A stretch of 64,000 nucleotides of DNA. Origin: Pseudomonas sp. Ga0074129 (GTDB taxonomy: Bacteria > Pseudomonadota > Gammaproteobacteria > Pseudomonadales > Pseudomonadaceae). Positions 26,946 to 37,413 of this stretch are shown here, piece by piece. The stretch is from contig LNDO01000094.1 of NCBI GenBank assembly GCA_001465025.1, positions 62,001-126,000 on the forward strand, written 5' to 3'. Below the pieces are notes generated by a model, which was not told the origin of the DNA, made no database searches, and saw only the letters and a program-made list of their open reading frames with translations. The number at the start of each line of letters is the position of its first letter. Position 1 is the first letter of the stretch. The translations under genes were made by a program, and so were the position numbers.

Positions 26946-28133
26946 TTACAGCGCGCTGGCAGGACGCAACGAATAGGTCTTCAGTTGCTCAGCGAATTCT
27001 CGCAGGGACTGGATACCGCTGGCCTCGGCATCGGCAACCCACTGCCTGATGGCTTCCAGCATGTCGTGGCCGTTGGCGCTGGTTTTTACCCAGATTTGCT
27101 GCAGAGCCAGGCGTTTTTCATAAATCACTTTCAGCGCCTGGCTCTGTTCCAACATGCGCTGGATACGCGCCTGGTGGCCTTCATCCAGCAGGCTGGGTTC
27201 ACGCGAGAGCAGGCGCTTGGCGCGGTGGAAATGATGACGCACCGATGCATCAGCTTTGGCCAATTCCTGCTGCACCAGCGGCGCGATCACCAGCTTGCGG
27301 TACTGCGCCATGATCTGGAAACGGTTGTTGAGGATGGCCATGGCGGTGTCCATGTCCAGGTTGCGCTTACCTACAACACGGTGCGCAATCGGCGCGACAC
27401 GCTGCACCTGAGCCAAACCGAAGAAGCTGAACAGCTTGATCCAGAACCAGCCCATGTCGAACTCCCAAGGCTTGACCGACAGCTTGGCCGAATTGGGGTA
27501 GGTGTGGTGATTGTTGTGCAGTTCTTCGCCACCAATCAGGATGCCCCAAGGCACCAGATTGGTCGCGGCATCGCGGCATTCAAAGTTGCGGTAGCCCACG
27601 GCATGACCGAGACCGTTGATCACACCCGCTGCCCACACCGGAATCCACATCATCTGCACAGCCCAGATGGTGATACCCGCTGCACCAAACAGGGCCAGAT
27701 CAATCACCGCCATAATGGCGATCCCGCCCACCGGGAAGCGCGAATAGACATTGCGCTCAATCCAGTCTTCCGGGCAGTTTTTACCGTAAATGCGCAGGGT
27801 TTCCGGGTTCTGCGCTTCTTCGCGGTAGAGCTCGGCACCTTTGCGCAATACCGTGCTCAGGCCTTTGATCACGGGGCTGTGCGGGTCATCAACGGTTTCG
27901 CATTTGGCGTGGTGTTTACGGTGGATCGCGGTCCACTCGCGAGTGTTCTGCGCCGTGGTCAGCCACAGCCAGAAACGAAAGAAGTGCTTCAGCGCCGGGT
28001 GCAGCTCCAGCGCTCGATGCGCCGAGTAGCGATGCAGATAAACCGTCACGCTGACGATCGTAACGTGGGTCATCAGCAAGGTGACGGCAATCAGTTGCCA
28101 CACCGACAGATCGAGTAAACCGTTGTACCACAT
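26946..28133 (-). CDS. desA: Delta-9 fatty acyl desaturase, DesA type
   Basis: 395-residue membrane di-iron desaturase introducing a cis double bond into acyl chains (phospholipid-linked in P. aeruginosa DesA). The histidine boxes HRYSAH, HRKHH and HNNHH are present in order, with hydrophobic segments near residues 10-30 and 150-185. The C-terminal ~130 residues form a helical extension (charged, rich in Gln/Arg), also seen in Pseudomonas DesA. It is divergent from the GGDEF/EAL gene, the same arrangement as PA0286/PA0285. Confidence 0.92.
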   Translation of the reverse strand: MWYNGLLDLSVWQLIAVTLLMTHVTIVSVTVYLHRYSAHRALELHPALKHFFRFWLWLTTAQNTREWTAIHRKHHAKCETVDDPHSPVIKGLSTVLRKGAELYREEAQNPETLRIYGKNCPEDWIERNVYSRFPVGGIAIMAVIDLALFGAAGITIWAVQMMWIPVWAAGVINGLGHAVGYRNFECRDAATNLVPWGILIGGEELHNNHHTYPNSAKLSVKPWEFDMGWFWIKLFSFFGLAQVQRVAPIAHRVVGKRNLDMDTAMAILNNRFQIMAQYRKLVIAPLVQQELAKADASVRHHFHRAKRLLSREPSLLDEGHQARIQRMLEQSQALKVIYEKRLALQQIWVKTSANGHDMLEAIRQWVADAEASGIQSLREFAEQLKTYSLRPASAL

Positions 28134-28301
28134 GGATCGCGTGCCTCATGGATAAGGAAAGACGTGGCTACTTTTTAGCGCACATCTGTACACATTATCC
28201 CTGACACGGATCAGAAAACCAGTTGGTCTTTTGCATAAGAATGCCGCACCCTTACAACCTCTATATCATCTAGCCCTTTTCAAAGGACTGAGCAGCAACC
28301 C

Positions 28302-30593
28302 ATGACAACCTCTTTTAGTGCCTGGCGCTGGAGCCTCAGCTACATATTGGTCGCCGGACTCTGGGTGCTGTTTAGCGACGGCCAACTGATTGCCCTTGGG
28401 CTGTCAGTCGAACAGCTGGAGCGTGCGCAACTGGTCAAAGGCCTGGCCTTTGTTGTGCTGACCGGCGCCTGCCTATTTGCCATTCTGGCCATCCACCATC
28501 GTCAGCATCTGCGCGCCCAATACGCCTTGCAGCGCAGCGAGAAGCGCCTGTACCAAGCGCTGGAGGCCTCACAAAACGGCATGTGGGACTGGAACCTACA
28601 AACCCAGCAAATGGACTTCTCCCCAGGTTTTGCCGCTTTGTTGGGGATCAGTGGCGAAGCCTTGGGCAACCAAGCCAGCAATTGGCTGGACCGGCTGCAT
28701 AAACATGACCGCGAAGCCTTGCAGCGTAACCTGCAAAAACGCCTGAACAGCCTTAACCCCGCAACGTTCGAAGACACCTACCGGCTGCTGCATGACGACG
28801 GCAGCTACCGCTGGATTCAACTGCGCGGCCGCCTGCTGCTGACCGAACAAGGGCATGCTGAACGCTTGATCGGCACGGCCAGTGATGTAACCCAGCGGCG
28901 TATGGATGAAGACAGCCTACGCCAGGCTGCCGCCGTCTTTGATGCCACCCAGGAAGGTGTACTGGTAACCGATGCGCAGCAACATATCGTGCACTGCAAC
29001 CCGGCCTTTACCCGCATTACCGGCTACACCCAGGCGGAGATCCTCGGTAAATCCCCAGGCATGCTGAAGTCCGGCCGGCATGACAAAAGCTTTTACGACA
29101 GCCTCTGGAACGCGCTGGAAAATCGTGGCTCGTGGAGCGGCGAGGTGTGGAACCGGCGCAAAAATGGCGAAATCTATCCGCAGTGGCAGTGCATCCGCGT
29201 AATCCACGATGAACAAGGCGACATCAGTCACTACGTCGCGGTGTTTTCCGACATCAGCGTGCTAAAACGCTCGCAGCATGAACTGGACTACCTCGCCCAC
29301 CATGACCCGTTGAGCAACCTGCCCAACCGCCTGCTGTTTACCGAGCGCGTCGAACGTGCGCTCGATCACGACCATATTGAGCCGCAGCGCGGCGCTGTGC
29401 TGCTGATCGACCTGGACCACTTTAAGCACATCAATGAAAGCCTGGGCCACAACATAGGCGATTTGCTGCTCAAAGACATTGGCCAGCGCCTCAGCGAACA
29501 ACTGGGCAAGCGCATGACCCTGGCCCGTTTAGGCGGCGACGAGTTCGGCCTGCTCTACGAACACTGCGCCAACGCCGAACAAGCGGCGGTGATGGCCCAG
29601 CGCCTGCAAAACTGCCTGAACCGAGCCTTCAGAGTGATGGATAACGAGCTATTCATCACCGCCAGCATCGGCATCAGCCTGTATCCCGATGATGCCCAGG
29701 ATGTCGATCAAGTGCTGCGCAACGCCGACTCGGCGCTGTTCAAAGCAAAAAACGGCGGGCGCGAAAGTTATGCCTTTTATAGCCAGGAACTGACCCAGCA
29801 CGCCCACCAGCGTGTGGAGCTGACCAGCGCCCTGCGCCATGCCTTGGATAACCAGGAATTGCGCGTGCATTACCAGCCGCTGATCTGCCTGAAAAGCCGG
29901 CGGATGATCGGTGCCGAGGCGCTGATCCGTTGGCAACACCCTCTGCGCGGCCTGGTTTCGCCCGGCGAGTTCATCCCCATCGCCGAAGAAACCGGTTTAA
30001 TTGGTGCCCTCGACACCTGGGTGCTGCAGCAAAGTTGTCGGCAGATGGTGGCCTGGCACACGGCGGGCTTACCCCTGCAATTTGTCGCGGTAAACGTCTC
30101 CAGTCGCCTGTTCAGCCGGGGCGAGCTGGATCAGCGGGTCGCCGACGTGCTGCGTGACACCGGCCTGAACCCGGCGTGCCTGGAACTGGAAGTGACCGAG
30201 AGCGCGGTGATGGAAGATGCCGATGCTGCCCTGGCGCTGATGGAGCGCCTGCGCGCCTTGGGCGTGCGCCTGGCGATTGATGATTTCGGCACGGGATACA
30301 GCTCGCTGGCGCGCCTCAAGCGCCTGCCGGTGCACAAACTCAAACTCGACCAAAGTTTTGTCAGTGGCCTGCCCCATGACCAGGATGATGTCGCCATCAC
30401 CCGCGCCGTGATTGCCCTCGGCCACAGCCTGGGCCTTAAAGTGCTGGCGGAAGGCATTGAGCAGCCCGAGCAACTGGCCTTGCTCGACGAATTGGGCTGC
30501 GACCATGGCCAGGGCTATCACTTCGGCCGGCCACAACCGGCCGAGCAACTGGCAGAGTTGCTGGCACAACAACGCGACGCAGTGTATGACTAG
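28302..30593 (+). CDS. PAS/GGDEF/EAL protein, PipA-like phosphodiesterase
   Basis: 763-residue membrane protein. Two helices (~10-28 and 47-66), two PAS domains (~80-200, 205-320), GGDEF with intact RLGGDEF (411-415) and EAL with intact EALIRW (539-541) plus ELEVTESAVMED and DDFGTGYSSLARLK. The position next to desA and the length fit PA0285 (PipA), reported as a c-di-GMP phosphodiesterase affecting motility and biofilm. Both catalytic motifs look complete, so bifunctionality is possible. Confidence 0.92.
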   Translation: MTTSFSAWRWSLSYILVAGLWVLFSDGQLIALGLSVEQLERAQLVKGLAFVVLTGACLFAILAIHHRQHLRAQYALQRSEKRLYQALEASQNGMWDWNLQTQQMDFSPGFAALLGISGEALGNQASNWLDRLHKHDREALQRNLQKRLNSLNPATFEDTYRLLHDDGSYRWIQLRGRLLLTEQGHAERLIGTASDVTQRRMDEDSLRQAAAVFDATQEGVLVTDAQQHIVHCNPAFTRITGYTQAEILGKSPGMLKSGRHDKSFYDSLWNALENRGSWSGEVWNRRKNGEIYPQWQCIRVIHDEQGDISHYVAVFSDISVLKRSQHELDYLAHHDPLSNLPNRLLFTERVERALDHDHIEPQRGAVLLIDLDHFKHINESLGHNIGDLLLKDIGQRLSEQLGKRMTLARLGGDEFGLLYEHCANAEQAAVMAQRLQNCLNRAFRVMDNELFITASIGISLYPDDAQDVDQVLRNADSALFKAKNGGRESYAFYSQELTQHAHQRVELTSALRHALDNQELRVHYQPLICLKSRRMIGAEALIRWQHPLRGLVSPGEFIPIAEETGLIGALDTWVLQQSCRQMVAWHTAGLPLQFVAVNVSSRLFSRGELDQRVADVLRDTGLNPACLELEVTESAVMEDADAALALMERLRALGVRLAIDDFGTGYSSLARLKRLPVHKLKLDQSFVSGLPHDQDDVAITRAVIALGHSLGLKVLAEGIEQPEQLALLDELGCDHGQGYHFGRPQPAEQLAELLAQQRDAVYD

Positions 30594-30723
30594 CAGACAG
30601 CCCGATATGACGTGTGACGCTTGCCTTGAATCGCTCACGGCCCCCAAGCCCGCGCGCGATCAATGTCTACACTAACGCTACACGCGCTCGAACTCCCCCG
30701 ATGAACATGCCCAGGCTCGCCCG

Positions 30724-33700
30724 ATGCATTCATTGTTAAAACAGTCGACGACGCTCTGGATCGTAGGCCTCGGTAGCCTTGCCCTGGCCCTTCTGTTCGC
30801 CCTGCTGGCAGGCGCGGCGCTGAATGAGCGCGAAGCACTCTGGCAATCAACCGTCAGCCGCCAGCACGCCTTGCAACGCCAGGCCTTGCACAGCGCGCAA
30901 CTGAACCTGGAAGACCAAGCCGAACTGCTGGCGCAAACCCTGGCAGCCGATATCCCATTGCTTGAGCAGGTCAACCAGGCCCGTTTGCTGATGCGCACCG
31001 GCACAGCCCTCGATCCGGCCCTGCAACCGATCCGCGAACAACTGCTGGCCCACCTCAGCCCGCGCTGGCAAAGCCTACAACGCAGCTACCCATTTGACTT
31101 GACCGTGCACCTGAGCAACCACGATGTCCTGCTGCGCGTGCACCAGCCGGATTTTTTCGGCGACCGCCCTGAATCCGCCGGGCGCATGCTGCAGGATGTC
31201 GAAACCATTGGCAGCAGCCGCGCAGGCCTGGGTCCAGGCGACAATGGGCTGGTGGTACGCGCCATCAGCCCATTGCGCATACCGGGCGAGGCAAACTCAG
31301 TACCGATCGGAGGGTTGGAAGTCAGCCTCAACCTAACGCAAAACCTGCAACAGCTAGACCGCGAACTGGACGCAGGCATTGCCCTGCTGCTGGAACGCCG
31401 CACGCGTCCGGCGGGCGACCGCGACGACACCGCGCCGAGCGCCTCCAGTTGGTATTTCGAGGGCTTTTCCAGACCAGAGGTGCAGGACTGGCAGGCCAAA
31501 CAACTGTTGCCCGACCCCGAGGCCGGCGACAGCGTCAAACTGCTGCGCGACGGTGGCACTACCTACCTGCTCAACCAACTCGTCCTTTCAGGCTATGCAG
31601 CCATCGGTGGCAAAAGTGCCCCGGCGGCCGTTGCCCTGACCTGGAGCGATGTCAGCGAGGCCTTTGCCCTGCATCGCCATAAGCAACATTGGCTCGTGGG
31701 CAAATGGTTGCTGGCCTGGTTCGCGGCCGAAGCCTTATTGCTGCTATTGCTGCAAGCCACGCGCCTGAGCAGTCAACGGCTGATGCAACGCCACCATCGC
31801 GAACTGCAAGCCAAACACGAGCAAAGCGAAGCGTCACGCAAGCTGCTCGCGCTGATTGCCGAGGTGCAGGCGGCCTACATCAACGCCGACAACCAACGAC
31901 AAGCTTTCGACGCGCTGCTGCAACGTATTCTGGAACTCAGCGAATGCCGGTTCGGCTTCGTCGGCGAAATACTGCACGACGAACACGGCGCGCCATTTCT
32001 GCGCACCTTCGCCATCAGCAACATCAGCTGGGATGCAGCCAGCCTGGCCTACTACGAAGCGCGCGCCACACAGGGCCTCGATTTCCGCAATCTCGATACG
32101 CTGTTTGGGCGGGTGATCCGCTCAGGTGAGGCATTGGTTAGCAACAACCCGGCGGCTCACCCTGCCAGTGCTGGCTTGCCGCCCGGGCATCCGCCGCTGG
32201 ATGCCTTTGCCGGTCTGCCGATAAAAGCCGACGGCGAGATGATCGGCATGCTCGGCCTGGCTAACCGCGAGGGCGGTTTTAGCGCCGACTTTGTTGAGCA
32301 CCTGCAGCCCATGCTCACCACCCTCGGCCAGTTGCTCAAAGCCTTGCGCCGCGACCAACAGCGCGAACAGGCCCAGCAGCGTATCCAACGCCAGCAAGCG
32401 GCGTTGCATGCCCTGAATGAAATTGCCGCATTGCCCAAACTCAGTACTCAGGAGCAACTGCGTCAGGCCCTGCAACTAGGCGCGCAGTTCTATGCCATGC
32501 CGCTGGGCATCATCAGCCAGATCGAGGCCGACACCTACCAGGTACTGGTGCAGGTTTCGCCACCCGACACCCTGCAGGATGGCCAAACCTTCACGCTGGG
32601 TGACACCTATTGCAGCATTGCCCTGCGCAGTCAGGACGTGCTGGCCATTGCCCACATGGGCGACAGCGCCTACCAATCGCACCCTTGCTACCCGCTGTTT
32701 GCCCTGGAGAGTTATATCGGCATTGCTGTGTGGGTGGCGGGCCAACGCTTTGGCACCCTCTGCTTTGCTTCCAGCGCACAACGTCGTGACGCCTTTGATG
32801 AGGCTGACGAAGAGTTTTTGCGCCTGTTTGCCCGCTGGGTCGGCGCCACCCTAGAGCGCCAACAGCACGAGGAGCAAATCCGCGAAGCCAGACGCTTCCT
32901 GCAGGCGGTGCTCGACTCCGCCACCGGGGTGAGCATGATCACCACCGACCGCGACGGCCTGATTACCCTGTTCAACACCGGCGCCGAGCGCTTGCTGGGC
33001 TATCGCAGCGCAGAAGTCATCGGCCAGTACACCCCAGCCCTGTTCCACCGCGCCGATGAAATCGAGGCGCGCGGTCGGCTGTTGAGTCAGCAGGAAGGCC
33101 ATGCCATCAGTGGCTTTGCCGTGTTTATGCACAACCCTAGCAAAGGCGAACCGGAAACCCGCAAATGGACCTATGTGCGTAAAAACGGTGAACCGCGAAT
33201 GGTCAACCTGACCGTCAGCGCCATGCGCGACGGCAACGGCGAGATCACCAGCTACCTGGGCATTGCCAGTGACATCAACGACCTGCACTTGACCACCCAG
33301 GCCCTGCAAAAGAGTGAGAACCGCTTCCGCGCCCTGGTGGTCAGCTTGCCGGGCGCGGTGTACCGCTGTCGCAACGACGCCGACTGGGCGATGAGCTACC
33401 TGAGCGATGAAATCCAGGTGCTCAGTGGCTATCCAGCGCACGAATTTATCAACAACCGGGTGCGCAGTTTCGCCAGCGTGATCCATCCGGATGATTTACC
33501 GATCACCCTCCGCGCGGTGGATGCGATTGAGCGTTATGAATCGTTCGAGCTGACCTACCGCCTTCAGCATGCCGACGGCCACAGTGTCTGGGTGCGCGAA
33601 AAAGGCAGGGGGGAGTACGCCGCCGACGGAAAACTGCTGTGGATCTCCGGTTTTATCTGGGACATCAGTGACCGTAAAACCGTGGAAGACCAGCTCAGGC

Positions 33701-35190
33701 TAAGCCAGCAACGTTTCAGCAGCGCCTTCAACACCGCGCCCCAAGGCATGGCGCTGGTCTCGCTGGACGGCGAGTGGCTGGAGGTCAATCAGGTGCTGTG
33801 CAGCATGCTGGGCTACAGCCGCGAAGCGTTATTACGCAGCAACTTTGCGCAGGTCACCCATCCCGACGACCGCCTTATCGATCAACTGAATATCGAGGAA
33901 CTGCTGGCTGGCGAAGTGAGCAATTTCCAAATTGAAAAGCGCTACCTCGACAGTCAGGGCTGCATTATCTGGGTGTTGCTGAGCGTCTCGCTGGTACGTG
34001 ACAGCGACGAACAACCCGTGCACTTCGTGGTGCAGATCCAGGACTTCAACGAACGGATTGCCGCCGAAATGGCCATCCGTGAGCGTGAAGACTACCTGCG
34101 CACCCTGCTCGATAACGTGCTCGACGCGATCATCACCGTCGATCAACAGGGCTATATCGAAACCTTCAACCACGCGGCCGAGCGTATCTTCGGCTACAGC
34201 CACCTGGAAGCCTCCGGCCATCGCATCACCCTGCTGATGCCCGAGCCACAACGCTCGATGCGCGCACGCTACCTCAGTCATTTCCTGAAAACCGGTATGC
34301 AACAAATGCTCGGCAAGGAAATCGAACTGACCGCCATGCGCAGCAATGGCGAAGCCTTCACCATCGAACTGGCCATTTCGCAAATCAGTCACCAAGGCCA
34401 ACGGCGCTTTATTGCGGTGATCCGCGACATCGAGGAGCGCAAACGCATCGAGCGGATGAAAAACGAGTTCGTCTCGACCGTCAGCCACGAACTGCGCACC
34501 CCGCTGACCGCCATTGCTGGCTCCCTCGGTTTGGTCAACGGCGGCGCCCTCGGCGCAGTGCCCGCGAGCATGCAACAGATGCTGCAAATCGCCCAAGACA
34601 ACAGCCAACGTTTGAATCTGCTGATCAACGACCTGCTCGATATGGACAAACTGGTGGCTGGCAAAATGCTCTTTGACTTGCAGGAACAACCCCTGCAGCC
34701 GCTCATCATGCAAGCCATCGACGAAAACCAGCCCTATGCCGAGCAGCATCAGGTGCAGCTAAAACTGCAGGGCAGTGGCACCCACGCCCGCGTGCGCGTT
34801 GACCGCTTGCGCCTGGCCCAGGTGCTGGCCAACCTGCTGTCCAACGCGGCGAAGTTTTCGCCCAGTGGCCAGCAAGTGGATGTAGTCATTAATGAAGAGG
34901 CCGGCCGCGTGCGCATCAGTGTGCGTGACCACGGCCCGGGCGTGCCGGAGAACTTCCAGGCGCGCATCTTCAGCAAGTTTTCCCAGGCCGACGCCACCGA
35001 CACCCGCCAGAAAGGCGGAACCGGGCTGGGCCTGGCCATTAGCAAAGAAATCATCGAACGCATGGGCGGGCAGATCGGTTTCGATTCCAGTCCCGGCCAC
35101 GGCGCGACTTTCTGGTTCGAACTGGCTACCCTAGCCGCAGAGGTGAAGCCTGAGTCACCCGCCAGTCCTGAGGAGAACCAACATGCCTGA
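30724..35190 (+). CDS. Multi-sensor histidine kinase (Cache-like, GAF, PAS)
   Basis: 1488-residue sensor kinase. Order: membrane helix (~11-32), large periplasmic Cache-like region (~35-320), second helix (~335-352), two GAF domains (~380-540 and 560-720), four PAS/PAC modules (~725-1235), HisKA with His1255 in VSHELRTPLTAI, and HATPase (~1310-1475, N-box NLLSNAAKFS, G boxes DHGPGVP and GTGLGLAISK). No receiver in the same chain. Its stop overlaps the start of the receiver gene by 8 bp. No Shine-Dalgarno is evident at 30724, so the exact start is uncertain. The ligand is not predictable; the GAF-rich array suggests integrating several signals. Confidence 0.9.
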   Translation: MHSLLKQSTTLWIVGLGSLALALLFALLAGAALNEREALWQSTVSRQHALQRQALHSAQLNLEDQAELLAQTLAADIPLLEQVNQARLLMRTGTALDPALQPIREQLLAHLSPRWQSLQRSYPFDLTVHLSNHDVLLRVHQPDFFGDRPESAGRMLQDVETIGSSRAGLGPGDNGLVVRAISPLRIPGEANSVPIGGLEVSLNLTQNLQQLDRELDAGIALLLERRTRPAGDRDDTAPSASSWYFEGFSRPEVQDWQAKQLLPDPEAGDSVKLLRDGGTTYLLNQLVLSGYAAIGGKSAPAAVALTWSDVSEAFALHRHKQHWLVGKWLLAWFAAEALLLLLLQATRLSSQRLMQRHHRELQAKHEQSEASRKLLALIAEVQAAYINADNQRQAFDALLQRILELSECRFGFVGEILHDEHGAPFLRTFAISNISWDAASLAYYEARATQGLDFRNLDTLFGRVIRSGEALVSNNPAAHPASAGLPPGHPPLDAFAGLPIKADGEMIGMLGLANREGGFSADFVEHLQPMLTTLGQLLKALRRDQQREQAQQRIQRQQAALHALNEIAALPKLSTQEQLRQALQLGAQFYAMPLGIISQIEADTYQVLVQVSPPDTLQDGQTFTLGDTYCSIALRSQDVLAIAHMGDSAYQSHPCYPLFALESYIGIAVWVAGQRFGTLCFASSAQRRDAFDEADEEFLRLFARWVGATLERQQHEEQIREARRFLQAVLDSATGVSMITTDRDGLITLFNTGAERLLGYRSAEVIGQYTPALFHRADEIEARGRLLSQQEGHAISGFAVFMHNPSKGEPETRKWTYVRKNGEPRMVNLTVSAMRDGNGEITSYLGIASDINDLHLTTQALQKSENRFRALVVSLPGAVYRCRNDADWAMSYLSDEIQVLSGYPAHEFINNRVRSFASVIHPDDLPITLRAVDAIERYESFELTYRLQHADGHSVWVREKGRGEYAADGKLLWISGFIWDISDRKTVEDQLRLSQQRFSSAFNTAPQGMALVSLDGEWLEVNQVLCSMLGYSREALLRSNFAQVTHPDDRLIDQLNIEELLAGEVSNFQIEKRYLDSQGCIIWVLLSVSLVRDSDEQPVHFVVQIQDFNERIAAEMAIREREDYLRTLLDNVLDAIITVDQQGYIETFNHAAERIFGYSHLEASGHRITLLMPEPQRSMRARYLSHFLKTGMQQMLGKEIELTAMRSNGEAFTIELAISQISHQGQRRFIAVIRDIEERKRIERMKNEFVSTVSHELRTPLTAIAGSLGLVNGGALGAVPASMQQMLQIAQDNSQRLNLLINDLLDMDKLVAGKMLFDLQEQPLQPLIMQAIDENQPYAEQHQVQLKLQGSGTHARVRVDRLRLAQVLANLLSNAAKFSPSGQQVDVVINEEAGRVRISVRDHGPGVPENFQARIFSKFSQADATDTRQKGGTGLGLAISKEIIERMGGQIGFDSSPGHGATFWFELATLAAEVKPESPASPEENQHA

Positions 35191-35569
35191 GTTGCAACGT
35201 ATTCTGCACGTAGAGGACGACCCGTCGATCCAGGCAGTGGCCAGAGTCGCACTGGAAGCAGTCGGCGGTTTTCAGGTGCTGAGCTGCTCCAGCGGCCAGG
35301 CTGCACTGGATCAACTCGTCGCGTTCGCGCCAGACTTTATTCTGCTTGATGTGATGATGCCGGACATGGACGGCCCACAAACCCTGGCGCACATCGCCCA
35401 ATTGATCGACATTGAGCAAGTGCCGGTGGCCTTTATGACCGCCAAGGTGCAACCCGCGGAAATAGCCCACTACCGCAGCCTGGGCGCACGCGATGTGATC
35501 ATCAAACCCTTCGACCCGATGCAACTGGCAGCGCAAGTACGCAAGATCTGGAGTCAGTCCCATGGTTAA
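35183..35569 (+). CDS. Stand-alone CheY-like response regulator
   Basis: 128-residue single receiver domain: acidic pair EDD near residue 12, phosphoacceptor Asp56 (LLDVMMPDMDG), Lys in IIKPFDP. No output domain. AGGAGA precedes the ATG, which overlaps the kinase stop; its own stop overlaps the next gene by 8 bp. In a phosphorelay such a protein would take phosphate from the kinase and pass it to the Hpt domain of the next protein. This role is inferred from layout. Confidence 0.9.
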   Translation: MPELQRILHVEDDPSIQAVARVALEAVGGFQVLSCSSGQAALDQLVAFAPDFILLDVMMPDMDGPQTLAHIAQLIDIEQVPVAFMTAKVQPAEIAHYRSLGARDVIIKPFDPMQLAAQVRKIWSQSHG

Positions 35570-37214
35570 CGGCATCTCGCCCGAAGCAGAGTTTCAGCAA
35601 CACCTGCAGCAACTGAGCAGCGCCTTTGCCCTGCGCCTGCAAGAAGAAATGCCGCTGCTGAAACTCAACGCTGAGCGACTGCTGCACAGCAGCGAACCCC
35701 ACGAGCAACTGCAACACTTGCAGGCGCTGCGCGATCAACTGCACAAACTGGCCGGCGCAGCTGGCACCTTCGGCTTTAGCAGCCTCGGCCAGCGCGCGCG
35801 CGAGCTGGAGCAGGAGGCTGATAAATGGCTGGACACCCTGCAGAAGGAGCAGCAAAGCCTGCAGGATTTCAGCCGCAGCCTGCTGCAACTCGCGAGCGAG
35901 CAATTTCAGGCACCGGTCATCGAAGAGCCCGCCGTTAAACGCACGCGCCCGGCGCGGAGTAACCCCAGCTCACGGCGCATTTATATCCTCGAAGACCAAC
36001 CGGCGATTGGCGAAAGCATGCGCCTGACGCTGAACAACTTCGGCTATCAGGCCGAGCATTTTATGCGCATCGCCGACCTTGAGCAGGCCTTGGACAGGCA
36101 ACTGCCCGGCGCGCTGATTGTCGACGTCAACTTGCCTGATGAAGCCCTCACCGGCCTGCAATATGCCGCCCAACTGCAACAACGCCTGGACGAACCGCTG
36201 CCGCTGTTGGTGATCACCACCCAAGATGACTTCGCCACCCACCTGGAAGCGGTGCGCGTCGGTGCGCTGGGTTTCTTCACCAAACCGGTGGACATTACCC
36301 AGCTGGAAAACCGCCTGGAGCGCTGCTTTGCCCAGCAGCAGGGCGAGCCGTATCGAGTGATGATCATTGATGATGACCGCGAACTGGCCAGCCGTTTCAG
36401 CCTGATTCTGCGCGACGCCAACATGCTCGTGGAAATGCTCCACGAACCCTCAGAAATTTTCGCCCGCATGCGCAGCTTCAACCCTGAAGTGGTGCTGCTG
36501 GACGTCTGCATGCCGTGCTGCACCGGCCCGGAGCTGGCACAAATCATCCGCATGAACGACGACTGGCTACGGGTACCGATTGTTTACCTGTCGGCCGAAA
36601 CCGATAACAACCGACAGATGAATGCCCTGATCAAGGCGGGCGACGACTTCCTCACTAAGCCCATCTCGGACAATGCCCTGATTGCCGCCGTGTTCTCCCG
36701 CGCACAACGCGCGCGCCTGCTGAGCAATGCGCTGTCCCGCGACAGCCTGACCGGCCTGCTCAAGCACGGTGACATCAAGGAACAAGTCGGCATCGAACTG
36801 GAGCGCGCCCAGCGCAGCGGCAAGCCCGCCAGCGTGGCCATGCTTGATATCGACTTCTTCAAGAAGGTCAACGACAGTTACGGCCACGCCGCCGGTGACA
36901 ACGTCATCCGCGCCCTGGCCAATCTGCTGCGCCAGCGCCTGCGCCGCGTCGACAGCTTGGGCCGTTATGGCGGTGAAGAGTTTCTAGTGGTGCTGCCAGA
37001 CTGCCCGGCCGAACAGGCCCGGCGCATTCTTGATGAGATACGCCAGCGCTTTGCCGAATTGCACTTTATTGCCGGTGAACAGCAGTTCTCGGTCACCTTG
37101 AGTGCCGGCATCGCCAGCACCCGCGATGATTCGGCGCAAGCCAACGACCTGCTCGAAAGAGCCGATCGGGCGCTGTATGCGGCCAAACATGGCGGGCGCA
37201 ATCAGGTTTGTTAA
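35562..37214 (+). CDS. Hpt-REC-REC diguanylate cyclase
   Basis: 550-residue protein. The Hpt domain has a candidate phospho-His61 (QLHKLAGAAGTFGF). Receiver 1 has Asp188 (LIVDVNLPD), receiver 2 Asp314 (LLDVCMPCCTGPEL). The GGDEF domain carries active GGEEF (470-474) and the inhibitory I-site RRVD exactly five residues before it, so it should make c-di-GMP from GTP with product inhibition. Third gene of the overlapping set, hence probable output of the upstream kinase. Soluble, no membrane segment. Confidence 0.93.
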   Translation: MVNGISPEAEFQQHLQQLSSAFALRLQEEMPLLKLNAERLLHSSEPHEQLQHLQALRDQLHKLAGAAGTFGFSSLGQRARELEQEADKWLDTLQKEQQSLQDFSRSLLQLASEQFQAPVIEEPAVKRTRPARSNPSSRRIYILEDQPAIGESMRLTLNNFGYQAEHFMRIADLEQALDRQLPGALIVDVNLPDEALTGLQYAAQLQQRLDEPLPLLVITTQDDFATHLEAVRVGALGFFTKPVDITQLENRLERCFAQQQGEPYRVMIIDDDRELASRFSLILRDANMLVEMLHEPSEIFARMRSFNPEVVLLDVCMPCCTGPELAQIIRMNDDWLRVPIVYLSAETDNNRQMNALIKAGDDFLTKPISDNALIAAVFSRAQRARLLSNALSRDSLTGLLKHGDIKEQVGIELERAQRSGKPASVAMLDIDFFKKVNDSYGHAAGDNVIRALANLLRQRLRRVDSLGRYGGEEFLVVLPDCPAEQARRILDEIRQRFAELHFIAGEQQFSVTLSAGIASTRDDSAQANDLLERADRALYAAKHGGRNQVC

Positions 37215-37413
37215 CCGCTGCGGCGGCTTCACAAGCGCCGCGCCAGCCACGCCTCAACTGCCTTTCCTGCCTGCGTGGGCAACAGCGAGTTCCGCCGCTG
37301 TCTGCCCGCGTGTTAACAGGCAACCTTTACAAATCATGTCGAGCCGGGAACTCAGCACGCCATAGCTGTACAAACACTGTGCAAAACAAACAACCCTGTA
37401 CCAGGAGATTTTT

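Noticed and set aside
26985..28118. 377-codon frame opposite desA
   Set aside because: Mirror of the high-GC desA gene; the His boxes on the other strand prove which is coding.
33832..34749. 305-codon minus-strand frame inside the kinase gene
   Set aside because: The kinase frame carries PAS and HisKA motifs over the same bases.
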